From NCBI RefSeq assembly GCF_050948215.1, contig NW_027488708.1, positions 1 through 64,000 of the forward strand: a stretch of DNA of 64,000 nt, written 5' to 3'. The position numbers and the translations under genes were made by a program. Source of the stretch: Halictus rubicundus. Lineage: Eukaryota > Arthropoda > Insecta > Hymenoptera > Halictidae. Positions within the stretch are counted from its first letter, which is position 1. Each line of letters begins with the position of its first letter. Positions 57,152 through 64,000 of this stretch are shown in pieces. The notes under the pieces were generated by a model that saw only the letters and a program-made list of their open reading frames with translations, did not search any database and had not been told where the DNA came from.

Positions 57152-57213
57152 TGCTTAAGATGCGCGGATGATTCTGAGGGTTCTGAATGCTTCAGATGCG
57201 CGGATGATTCTGA
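57152..57213 (-). repeat. 36-bp-period direct repeat in the LTR
   Basis: A 26-nt segment centred on GATGCGCGGATGATTCTGA occurs at 57152-57177 and 57188-57213 with one mismatch, 36 bp apart. Duplicated short segments in LTRs often lie in U3 as enhancer-like elements; here that role is only a guess. Confidence 0.7.
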
Positions 57214-57511
57214 TGTTGCTGTTCCGAGGTCCGCTCTCTCGTTAACTCGTGTAACGAGGAAATTCGTAGGCATAGGCCCAATTTTGGGGGAAAAAGCACC
57301 CCATTCGTCACTTAGGCTGTAGGAGGAGGGTCTTCTTCTCGTGGTGGAGGTGGAAGCTCCTCCTCAGCCGAAAATGGGAAATCTCGAAAAATGCGCGTTT
57401 CAAGGACCTCGGAACAGCGCGTCTGTTTTTCGGCCTGAGTGGCCTTCGAAATTTATGGCCTGCGTGGCCCGCGTGCTGGCTGGCCCAAGTGGCCCGAACG
57501 TGGTTTATTAC

Positions 57512-57546
57512 CCCCTTGGTCTGAGTACGCTCACGAAACCAAGGGG
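57512..57546. other. Perfect 9-bp hairpin in the LTR
   Basis: CCCCTTGGT at 57512-57520 and ACCAAGGGG at 57538-57546 are exact inverted complements around a 17-nt loop. The stem is G+C-rich and would be stable in RNA or single-stranded DNA. Its function is unknown. Confidence 0.6.
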
Positions 57547-57897
57547 ATGCGATCTTAGGCTCGAACCCGAGCGTGTCTCGATAGACACAACCCAGGTGCC
57601 CTTGTGAAATATGACCTGTGAGGCCTGGCGATGCGACGCAAGGACTGCGTTTCCTTGGCCGCTGCGTGCTACGGACAACGGCCCGTTGTAGTCCGAATTC
57701 GGGACCCTCGCGTACCTCGCGATCGGTACTCGAAACGAGAGTCTAACGAATTGACTTTATGGCCACTTTTCCAATGCTGTCAGCTTAAATCCTCGAGTGC
57801 ACGTTTTCGACATTTCGAGGACTAAGCATTCTTCTAAGTAAACGAAGGACAGCAAATAATCGGAAAAGGGCCTCTGAAAAATACGTGAAATCGAACA

Positions 57898-57907
57898 TGC
57901 TCCCCCC
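57898..57907 (-). promoter_or_regulatory. Polypurine tract (plus-strand primer site)
   Basis: On the minus strand the sequence GGGGGGAGCA directly precedes the TGTT that opens the 3' LTR. A G-rich purine run at this place is the expected primer for second-strand DNA synthesis in LTR retroelements. Its position supports the LTR boundary chosen at 57897. Confidence 0.8.
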
Positions 57908-58294
57908 GTTGAATGATACAGTCATTCAAGAATATAACATGATATAATGCGAGTAATAGTACAAACGAAATGTGTGGATTATATGATGCGAAGTTGAAAC
58001 GCAAAAAGTACTGTGAATATAACGCGAGTAAAATTAAGAATAAGACGCGACTTGAAAAATAAAGAAGATACGCGTCTAAAACTAAACATACAATGTACGA
58101 AACTGATATGTAACGAAATATGCGAATCATATAATGCGAAGTTGGAACGTAAGTAGTGTGAATATAATGCGAGTAAAATTAATAGTAAGGCGCAACTTAA
58201 ATTAAAAACGATACGCGTGTAGAACTAGATAAATAATGTGCGCAACTAATATAAATGAAACCTTATCTGATAAGAAAGGGTAAGTGTGACAATT
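57908..58294 (-). other. 3' untranslated region of the retrotransposon
   Basis: This A+T-rich stretch between the pol stop and the polypurine tract has no supported coding frame. A 98-codon minus-strand frame at 57834-58130 crosses the tract and the LTR boundary, has no recognisable domain and is ignored. It contains the tandem repeats listed next. No env-like product with signal peptide or membrane anchor is encoded. Confidence 0.75.
57941..58258 (-). repeat. Diverged 148-bp tandem repeats in the 3' UTR
   Basis: Two full copies start at 57965 and 58113, 148 bp apart. They share in order ACGAAAT, ATGCGAAGTTG, GTGAATATAA, GCGAGTAAAATTAA, CGCAACTT or CGCGACTT, and GATACGCGT. A partial third copy precedes them at 57941-57964 (GATATAATGCGAGTAATAGT). 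The copies differ by many substitutions and short indels, so they are far older than this insertion, whose LTRs match perfectly where visible. Confidence 0.75.
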
Positions 58295-61200
58295 TTAGTC
58301 TAACGGAAGTGGTGCAATTTGCTTTACATTCCGCTTATAAATGCCGTTAATGGTTTTAACGGAGACTGCGCGAGTGATGCCGTCCCTGCCAGGATGAATT
58401 TCCTCGACTCGTCCTAGACTCCAGCTCATCGGTGGTAGATGGTCATCTTTGAGGACCACGATCGTCCCCACCTGGATGCTGTGCTCGCCCCTGGTCCATT
58501 TTGCGCGTACATTAAGATGGTGGATGTATTCCTTTGACCACCTAATCCAGAAGTCTTGTTTGACTTTCTGAATGTGTTGCCATTTTGACAACCGATTGGT
58601 CGAGGTTGCGGTGAAATCGACCTCTGGCAGACTTGTCAACGCGGAACCAATCAATAAATGGCCAGGAGTAAGAGCTGAGGGATCATTGGGATCGGAAGAC
58701 AACGGTGTTAACGGACGGGAATTCAGGATTGCCTCGATTTCCGTTACAAAAGTGTTAAATTGTTCGAGCGTAAATAGTTCCTCGCCCACTACGCGTTTGA
58801 GATGATGTTTAAAAGATTTAACCGCAGCTTCCCAGAGTCCGCCGAAATGAGGAGAGAGTGCGGGTATGAAATGCCAAGTAATATCTTTATCCGTTAGAAA
58901 GCGTCTAGCCTTTTCATCCTCTTGCAGAACTCTGAGAAGCTCGATTATCTCATTATTGGCACCGACAAAATTTGTACCATTATCGGAATATACATTTTTG
59001 CAAATTCCGCGCCGTGCGATAAATCTTTTAAAGGCTGCTAAAAATGCTTCCGTGGTCATATCACCAGCCACCTCAAGGTGTACTGCCTTGGATGAAAAAC
59101 AAATAAAGACTGCGACGTATATCTTTATTCGGGTGCGGTTTCGGTACTGACGTTCCTTTATATAAAAAGGGCCGCAATAATCGACGCCTGTGTTGATAAA
59201 TGGTCGATTTTCTGTGACTCGATGTGTGGGAAGATTGCCCATTATGTACTTGGTGGTAGGTGGGTTGACCCGGAAACATTTGACACAGTTGCGAATTATT
59301 TTGCGTGTTGTGTTTTTACCATCAATCGGCCAATACGATTGACGGACGTTGTACAATGTTGCGGTTAAACCAGAATGCATATTATTAACGTGAGCGTCGC
59401 GTATGATTAATTCCGTTATGAAATTATTCTTCGGCAAAAGAATCGGATGCTTCTGGTTGAAATTGAGATTTGAATTTTGGAGGCGACCTCCTACGCGTAA
59501 AAGCCCATTCTCATCAAGAAAAGGAGTTAAACAAAGTAATTTACTTTTGGTACTCAATGCGTGTCCGGATTTGAGATCATTCAATTCTTCTCGAAATGCT
59601 GTTTCTTGCGTCAATTTAATGATCTTATTATTTGCGCGATTGATTTCTGATACAGTAATTGGACCGCGACAACGGCCTTTAGGTAAAAATCGTAAGCAAT
59701 ATGAGATTATCCTACGAAGTCGCCTGATGCATGAACATCGTTCAAGAATTTCCTGTGCGTTTATGACTGTAGAAGTAAAACATGTGATTTTGCGTAATTC
59801 TGGTATTGCATTGGGTACTTCGACACACGATTCCGGCCATAATGATTCATCGTATGCAAGCCATTCTGGTCCGAATTGCCAGAAATTATTTTTGATCAAT
59901 TCCCGAGCTGTGATACCCCGAGATAATAAGTCTGCGGGGTTGTCACCAGATCTGACGTGTCGCCATGCCTTAATGTTTGTTTTATTTTGGATTTCCGCGA
60001 CGCGATTCGCGACAAAGGTTTTAAGTGTGTTCGGAGATCGCAACAGCCAATGCAACACGATCGTGGAGTCGGTCCAAAAAATCGTTTTTAAATGCGTGTG
60101 ATTAATTGCGTCTTTTACTGCACAATACAAGTTCGCGAGCAAAGTGGCACCGCAAAGTTCTAAACGTGCGAGGCTAACGGTCTTTAATGGCGCAACGCGT
60201 GATTTTGCGCAAAGAAGACTTGATTTTATATTTCCGGATTTATCTATTGTGCGTATGTAAATACTAGCCCCGTACGCGCGTTCGCTGGCGTCACAGAAGC
60301 CATGCAATTCGATTGTTCTGACTGAACTCTGCGCGACGTGTCGTTTAAATGTTACAGTTGTGAGTGACTTTAATTGAGTTTGGTATGTGGACCATTCCTG
60401 TTGTATGGCGATGGGCAATGACTCATCCCAATCTACCTTAAGTTGCCAGAGTTGCTGCATAAGAATTTTTGCAACAACTATTACTGGCCCAAGGAGACCC
60501 AAAGGATCGAAAATTTTCGCGATGGTAGATAAGATTGTGCGTTTTGTGTGTGTTTCGTTATTGTTAACATTCACTGAATAACTAAATGAATCTGTGTGCG
60601 GATTCCATGACACTCCCAAGGTTTTGACTGTTTCGTCACCGAAAAACTTGGGATGTACTTGCTCTTCAGAGAGATCTGATAAAAGACGAGGATCATTTGA
60701 TACCCATTGGCGGATATTTAATCCTCCTCGTTTGAGTAAACAAATGATCTCGTTTCGTAATTTTTGCGCGTCTTTGTATGTGGCGGCTCCGGTCAAGAGA
60801 TCATCTACATAGATGTCCCGTTTAATGACTTCGGAAGCCGCGCCGTAATTGTGTGATTCATCGATTGCTAATTGCTGAAGGCATCGCGTGGCTAAGTATG
60901 GAGCAGAGGATAGTCCGAATGTAATTGTTTTCAATTCGTAAGTTGCGATTTCGTTTTGTTCGTTGCTCCATAAAATTCTTTGGTACGCGCGGTCTTCTGG
61001 ACGTACTAGAAACTGTCTGTACATTTTCTCTATGTCGCCAGTCAGAACAAACGAATGCATGCGGAACCGAAGAAGTAAACAAAAAATATCGTCCTGTATG
61101 GTTGGACCAGTCAGAAGAGCGTTATTTAACGAGTATCCGGTGGTCGATTTGGCCGATCCATCGAAGACCACTCGAACCTTCGTCGTTGTGCTTGTCGGCT

Positions 61201-62167
61201 TTATTACCGCGTGATGTGGCAGGTAGAATCCGTCCGAAAGGTCAGGTGTTTCTACCTGACTCATGTGACCCAATGACAGATATTCGTTGATTACTTTTGT
61301 ATATTCGGTTCGTAAATCTGAGTTGTGTGTAAGTTTTCGTTCCAGCGATAGGAATCGATTTAATGCGCGCGTACGGGATTCGCCTAGATTTTGTTTGTAT
61401 TGATTAAACGGAAGCGCGACGACGTATCTTCCGGTTTTGTTGCGTGAAAATGTGCGTTTAAAATGTGCCTCGCATTCCTCTTCCTCCGGTGTGAGATGAG
61501 GATGCGACGGACCTTCTTCGATTTGCCAGAATTTGGTTAGATCGAAGTTGACATTATTTACTAATGTCGTGCGTGTATTTCTTGCCAGGTGAATAGGAGC
61601 ACTCCCCCCGATGATCCATCCTAACTGCGTTTTTTGGAGGATCAAATCGGAATTATCTCGCGTTGATAATTTAACTTGACCAATGCTGAGACACGATATC
61701 GTCGGTCCCGTACCAATCAGCATGTCGATTGGAGCCGGCCGATGGAAATGCGGATCTGCTAATTTTATATTATGCGGAATTTGAATTTTTGTCCTATCAA
61801 TTTGACAATCGGGTAAATGACTGGCAATTCTAGGTATTATGAAAAAACTGAGTGTGCGATTAAAATTTGTTATCCGAGAGACAATTTTCAATTTGACAAT
61901 CCGATTCGTTACAGTGTTTAAATCGTTCAAAGCTTCGATGGTTACACTTTGTTCGTGCGTTTGTAGGTTTAATTTTTTCGCTAAATCGGACGTGATGAAG
62001 TTTGCGTTAGAGCAAGTGTCTAATAAGGTTCTACATTCGATTGGTTTTTTGTCTTTGTCTATTGCGTGAACTATGGCCGTAGCCATCAAACCGTGTGTTG
62101 AACCGTCTGTGATAAGCGAAGTGATGTGATTGTTTAATTGATGTGTAATATCGAAGCGAGTAACTAG
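58295..62167 (-). CDS. pol: Pol polyprotein (protease, RT, RNase H, integrase), probably made by readthrough
   Basis: This is the BEL/Pao polyprotein that copies and integrates the element. The frame is open from the codon after the gag UGA; the first ATG is at 62086, and residue numbers here count from the TTG at 62089. Protease: LLDTC at 22-26 and MLIGTG at 123-128. Reverse transcriptase: VVFDGSA at 307-313, GD at 351-352, and the catalytic YVDD at 427-430. RNase H: FCDAS around Asp600, Glu644 in LARLELCG, Asp674 in WTDST, and Asp720 in GDNPAD. Integrase: zinc site His900, His905, Cys935, Cys938; catalytic Asp970 in GVDYCGP, Asp1036 in SDNGTNF, Glu1087 in HFGGLWE. A DUF5641-like tail with LSKWQHIQKVKQDFW begins near 1167. 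There is no internal stop or frameshift, and the 1,264 codons are full length for this superfamily. Protease-like sequence begins at or just before the first ATG and the frame equals that of gag, so readthrough fits better than independent initiation. Confidence 0.95.
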   Translation of the reverse strand, partial: LVTRFDITHQLNNHITSLITDGSTHGLMATAIVHAIDKDKKPIECRTLLDTCSNANFITSDLAKKLNLQTHEQSVTIEALNDLNTVTNRIVKLKIVSRITNFNRTLSFFIIPRIASHLPDCQIDRTKIQIPHNIKLADPHFHRPAPIDMLIGTGPTISCLSIGQVKLSTRDNSDLILQKTQLGWIIGGSAPIHLARNTRTTLVNNVNFDLTKFWQIEEGPSHPHLTPEEEECEAHFKRTFSRNKTGRYVVALPFNQYKQNLGESRTRALNRFLSLERKLTHNSDLRTEYTKVINEYLSLGHMSQVETPDLSDGFYLPHHAVIKPTSTTTKVRVVFDGSAKSTTGYSLNNALLTGPTIQDDIFCLLLRFRMHSFVLTGDIEKMYRQFLVRPEDRAYQRILWSNEQNEIATYELKTITFGLSSAPYLATRCLQQLAIDESHNYGAASEVIKRDIYVDDLLTGAATYKDAQKLRNEIICLLKRGGLNIRQWVSNDPRLLSDLSEEQVHPKFFGDETVKTLGVSWNPHTDSFSYSVNVNNNETHTKRTILSTIAKIFDPLGLLGPVIVVAKILMQQLWQLKVDWDESLPIAIQQEWSTYQTQLKSLTTVTFKRHVAQSSVRTIELHGFCDASERAYGASIYIRTIDKSGNIKSSLLCAKSRVAPLKTVSLARLELCGATLLANLYCAVKDAINHTHLKTIFWTDSTIVLHWLLRSPNTLKTFVANRVAEIQNKTNIKAWRHVRSGDNPADLLSRGITARELIKNNFWQFGPEWLAYDESLWPESCVEVPNAIPELRKITCFTSTVINAQEILERCSCIRRLRRIISYCLRFLPKGRCRGPITVSEINRANNKIIKLTQETAFREELNDLKSGHALSTKSKLLCLTPFLDENGLLRVGGRLQNSNLNFNQKHPILLPKNNFITELIIRDAHVNNMHSGLTATLYNVRQSYWPIDGKNTTRKIIRNCVKCFRVNPPTTKYIMGNLPTHRVTENRPFINTGVDYCGPFYIKERQYRNRTRIKIYVAVFICFSSKAVHLEVAGDMTTEAFLAAFKRFIARRGICKNVYSDNGTNFVGANNEIIELLRVLQEDEKARRFLTDKDITWHFIPALSPHFGGLWEAAVKSFKHHLKRVVGEELFTLEQFNTFVTEIEAILNSRPLTPLSSDPNDPSALTPGHLLIGSALTSLPEVDFTATSTNRLSKWQHIQKVKQDFWIRWSKEYIHHLNVRAKWTRGEHSIQVGTIVVLKDDHLPPMSWSLGRVEEIHPGRDGITRAVSVKTINGIYKRNVKQIAPLPLD

Positions 62168-62170
62168 TCA
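62162..62170 (-). promoter_or_regulatory. Candidate stop-codon readthrough site between gag and pol
   Basis: The gag stop and its downstream context read UGA CUA GUU on the element strand. UGA followed by CUA(G) is the well-known leaky context used for readthrough by alphaviruses and by some animal genes. The 26 codons from here to the TTG at 62089 contain no further stop, so suppression of this one codon would give a Gag-Pol fusion. No obvious RNA hairpin directly downstream was seen. The motif is directly visible; its use is inferred. Confidence 0.7.
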
Positions 62171-63511
62171 TGGATCGGTGTTTTCTGTTGACGTGGTGTC
62201 ATCGCGAGATTCTAATTTTGGTCTGTCGGATTTCCGATCCAAATGCAAATGTGTGTTATGCGGTAGGTTGCATTTTTTGCATCTGCCACCGCGACATGTA
62301 TTGTGCGAATGTCCCGGTTTTAGGCAATTGTAGCATAAATTTGACTTGCGAACTAACTCAATGCGTTTTTCTACAGATGCATCTAAAAACGATTTACATT
62401 GAAATGCTGCGTGCGATCCCGATTTACAGATCCCACACGTTGGGAATTGTATTGCGGTGTTGAAAACCCGCCGGACTGATCTTGGCGAAGGCGGTGGCGA
62501 ATTACGTTTAGGTGGATTGTATTTTGCGCGATTATTGTTAGAGTGTGATTTTTGATGTGTGTTTTCTTGTCTCTGGTGATTATTGTACGATACGGTTTCA
62601 TAATCCTTGCATTGATGTGATGCCATATGCAAGAACTTGAAAATATCATCAATTTTGGGCACTTCGGTATCGGATAACGTGCGTTCCCACGTTTTCCGCG
62701 TTTCCTTGCCCATTCGCGAAATGAGGATGCTAGTTAGAAGATCATTCGCGATATCTTCCTTTTTCCGTCCTAACGCTTCGAGTGATCGAATGTGAAGTTG
62801 CATGTAGTTTGCAAGATCACGAATTGATTCTGATGAATCGTTTGACATCGCGGGTGTGTCGCGTAAAAGAGCCGCGTGTCGAAGTACCAATGCGCGTTTA
62901 TTGTCGTAAATTTCGGTTAAGTGCTTCCAAGCGGCTTCGTAGTTTTCATCACTTATCGTGAATGCGCCGATTGCGATTTCGGCCCTTCCCGATAAGGATA
63001 ACTTCAAGTAATTTAATTTTTGTATATTGCTTAACCCGGTATGTGTGTGAATCATTGTTTGAAACGCGTCCTTAAATGTTACCCAGTGTTCAATTCGCCC
63101 GTCGAATTTTGGTAAATCTATCTTTGGCAAATTGACCTGAATAATCTTTGATTCGTCGTGATTGTTTTCAGAAAGCGTGATTTTTGTGTTTGTCGCGAAA
63201 GATTCTTGTAATTGAATCGCTGACGCAATGGCGTTGTCATAATTCTCGGTTACCTGTTCTCGTTGCTTATCTAATTCCTCATAATCATCGGACAGCATTG
63301 CAAGCTCGTCTTGATGCTGATTGAATTTAGAAAATAGATCTCTTAACCGGCCGATTCTTTCGCGAAGTTTTATGCGTTCTAACGGAGAATCTTTATAACA
63401 CGCAACAAAGTTGTTCAGGACGGTGATTTGGCCTTTGAAAAATCTACACTTATTGCGTAATGAACCGATTTGTTCGTTTTTGTCGATCGTTTGTTTGCTT
63501 GAGGACGCCAT
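62168..63511 (-). CDS. gag: Gag structural protein with three zinc knuckles
   Basis: The 447-residue Gag forms the virus-like particle and binds the element RNA. The start is the ATG at 63509-63511 and the stop is UGA at 62168-62170. Residues 40-100 are charged and probably helical or coiled. A DUF1759-type domain follows at about 128-270, with LPKIDLPKFDG, WVTFKDAF and KLNYLKLSLSGRA, typical of BEL/Pao Gag. Residues 310-350 are basic and rich in Asn, Pro and Ser. The C-terminal part has two classical CX2CX4HX4C knuckles (Cys359-Cys372 and Cys393-Cys406) and a CX2CX3HX2HXH-like third site (Cys411, Cys414, His418, His421, His423). The frame is intact. It lies upstream of pol in the same reading frame with only the UGA between their open frames. 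Confidence 0.93.
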   Translation of the reverse strand: MASSSKQTIDKNEQIGSLRNKCRFFKGQITVLNNFVACYKDSPLERIKLRERIGRLRDLFSKFNQHQDELAMLSDDYEELDKQREQVTENYDNAIASAIQLQESFATNTKITLSENNHDESKIIQVNLPKIDLPKFDGRIEHWVTFKDAFQTMIHTHTGLSNIQKLNYLKLSLSGRAEIAIGAFTISDENYEAAWKHLTEIYDNKRALVLRHAALLRDTPAMSNDSSESIRDLANYMQLHIRSLEALGRKKEDIANDLLTSILISRMGKETRKTWERTLSDTEVPKIDDIFKFLHMASHQCKDYETVSYNNHQRQENTHQKSHSNNNRAKYNPPKRNSPPPSPRSVRRVFNTAIQFPTCGICKSGSHAAFQCKSFLDASVEKRIELVRKSNLCYNCLKPGHSHNTCRGGRCKKCNLPHNTHLHLDRKSDRPKLESRDDTTSTENTDP

Positions 63512-63855
63512 TTCGTGAAATCGAGACAGAAAGGAAGTACGATATAAGAAAGGATTTGATTGTGTGCGAATTTGACAAGCCTACCTTGCCGATGACTTCT
63601 TTCTGGTCTCGTTCCTGGTTCCTTGATCCTGGAGAATCAGCAGGCTGGAACTCAGGTCCCCAGTGTTTGTTGATCTCCCGGAAGATGTGTCGCCAACAAC
63701 AGTACTGGGATGCTGTGAACGCCTCCGGTCCGCTTGCTGCCAGGAGGACGTTGGTTCCCCGATGTTACTGATGTGGCTTCCCCGAAGAGATGGAGATCGT
63801 CAAGGCTGACAAATCTCGTGAATGTCCGTTTTACACACACTCCACTAGATCACTG
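63512..63855 (-). other. 5' leader between primer-binding site and gag
   Basis: This non-coding leader of 344 bp would carry packaging or dimerisation signals in an LTR element. A 62-codon minus-strand frame at 63652-63840 begins with a non-ATG codon and has no recognisable domain, so it is not called. Nothing else specific was seen. Confidence 0.65.
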
Positions 63856-63873
63856 ATCCGGCTCGAAGGACCA
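63856..63873 (-). promoter_or_regulatory. Primer-binding site for tRNA-Tyr
   Basis: The plus strand reads ATCCGGCTCGAAGGACCA, which equals the 3' end of eukaryotic tRNA-Tyr (T-arm, acceptor stem GAAGGA, then CCA). The element strand is therefore complementary to that tRNA over 18 nt. It directly abuts the 5' LTR with no spacer, confirming the LTR edge at 63874 and the orientation of the element. The tRNA assignment rests on recalled tRNA-Tyr sequence. Confidence 0.85.
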
Positions 63874-64000
63874 TGAAATGTTTTGTGTCGGTTTGTTTAA
63901 TAAATGCGAGTTTTGTTGACAATGTTCGTTTATTTTTAAACAATACACGGCACTATCACCTGCCGAATTAACTTTAGGTGATTGGTTAAATTAGGAACAG
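63874..64000 (-). repeat. Partial 5' LTR (inner 127 bp)
   Basis: All 127 bases match 56949-57075 of the 3' LTR without a mismatch or gap. The remainder, expected to be about 822 bp, lies beyond the window. Identical LTRs indicate little time since insertion, although 127 bp is a small sample. Confidence 0.95.

Larger units (their letters stand above)
56949..57897 (-). repeat. Complete 3' LTR of the BEL/Pao element
   Basis: The left edge is fixed by identity with the sequence starting at 63874. The right edge is set by the CA at 57896-57897 (TG on the minus strand), immediately next to the polypurine tract. The length is 949 bp. The middle, about 57200-57720, is much richer in G+C than the rest of the element, with repeated GTGGCC and GGCCTG words. 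I saw no convincing TATA box. Apparent plus-strand ORFs here are short and antisense to the element, so I do not call them genes. Confidence 0.9.
56949..64000 (-). mobile_element. BEL/Pao-superfamily LTR retrotransposon, 5' LTR cut by the window end
   Basis: The element reads from right to left. A complete 949-bp 3' LTR lies at 56949-57897 and the inner 127 bp of the 5' LTR at 63874-64000. The LTR starts TGTT and ends TTCA on the minus strand, giving canonical TG...CA ends. The internal part holds a tRNA-Tyr primer site, gag, pol and a polypurine tract. Domain order is protease, reverse transcriptase, RNase H, integrase, with a DUF1759-type Gag and a DUF1758-type protease, which together identify BEL/Pao as against Gypsy or Copia. 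If the LTRs have equal length the element is about 7.87 kb and ends near 64822. No env-like frame is present. The flank at 56944-56948 is TATCC, which could be a 5-bp target duplication but equals the satellite unit, so it proves nothing by itself. Confidence 0.95.

Noticed and set aside
57086..57825. Three plus-strand ORFs of 64-88 codons inside the 3' LTR
   Set aside because: They are antisense to the element, lie wholly within the LTR, and resemble no protein domain that I recognise.
57834..58130. 98-codon minus-strand ORF with hydrophobic segments, considered as a possible env remnant
   Set aside because: It crosses the polypurine tract and the LTR boundary and is made of A+T-rich tandem repeats; hydrophobicity follows from composition. 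There is no cleavage site or env motif.
58572..62463. Plus-strand ORFs opposite pol and gag
   Set aside because: They are shadow frames on the strand opposite clear gag and pol domains.
63460..63771. 103-codon plus-strand ORF over the start of gag and the leader
   Set aside because: It is antisense to gag and the leader and has no domain.
63652..63840. 62-codon minus-strand ORF in the leader
   Set aside because: It starts with a non-ATG codon, is short and has no recognisable domain; it could at most be an upstream ORF.

Overview
The window has two parts. Positions 1-56948 are one uninterrupted tandem-repeat (satellite) array. Positions 56949-64000 are most of a young LTR retrotransposon of the BEL/Pao superfamily, inserted in that array and lying on the minus strand. 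The host is a eukaryote, most likely an arthropod and probably an insect: BEL/Pao elements are confined to animals and the A+T-leaning retroelement coding sequence fits an insect. I cannot name the species. No cellular gene, tRNA or rRNA gene is visible.

Satellite (1-56948). The basic units are TATCC (5 bp), TATCCTC (7 bp) and above all TATCCTATCCTC (12 bp), always in the same orientation, with scattered point variants (ATCAAATCCCC, CCTCAATCC, TTTCCTGTATCC, TCGTGTATCC and others). These variants are landmarks, and they show that the array is built from nested higher-order repeats: about 1.18 kb period near 1.65-3.6 kb; a 1.42-1.74 kb ladder between 3.9 and 12.1 kb; a 2,307-bp composite unit (1,279 + 1,028 bp) between about 15.3 and 22.3 kb; a block at 23.06-24.4 kb repeated 8,075 bp downstream at 31.13-32.4 kb; a 1,889-bp period near 32.5-35.4 kb; and a roughly 4.0-5.1 kb unit from about 40.6 kb to the end, with a nested 538-bp duplication. 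All three plus-strand frames of the units lack stop codons, so the many apparent plus-strand ORFs (up to about 1,790 codons of Tyr-Pro-Ile-Leu-Ser) are by-products of composition and not genes.

Retrotransposon (56949 to beyond 64000, minus strand). Read on the minus strand the order is: 5' LTR (only its last 127 bp are in the window), a primer-binding site matching the 3' end of tRNA-Tyr, a leader of about 344 bp, gag (DUF1759-type domain plus three zinc knuckles), one in-frame UGA stop in a CUAG context, pol (aspartic protease, reverse transcriptase, RNase H, integrase, DUF5641-like tail), a 3' untranslated region with diverged 148-bp tandem repeats, a G-rich polypurine tract, and a complete 949-bp 3' LTR. 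There is no env gene. The 127 bp of LTR that can be compared are identical and both reading frames are intact, so the insertion is probably recent and may be autonomous. Gag and Pol lie in the same frame and are separated only by the UGA, which suggests that Pol is made by stop-codon readthrough as a Gag-Pol fusion.
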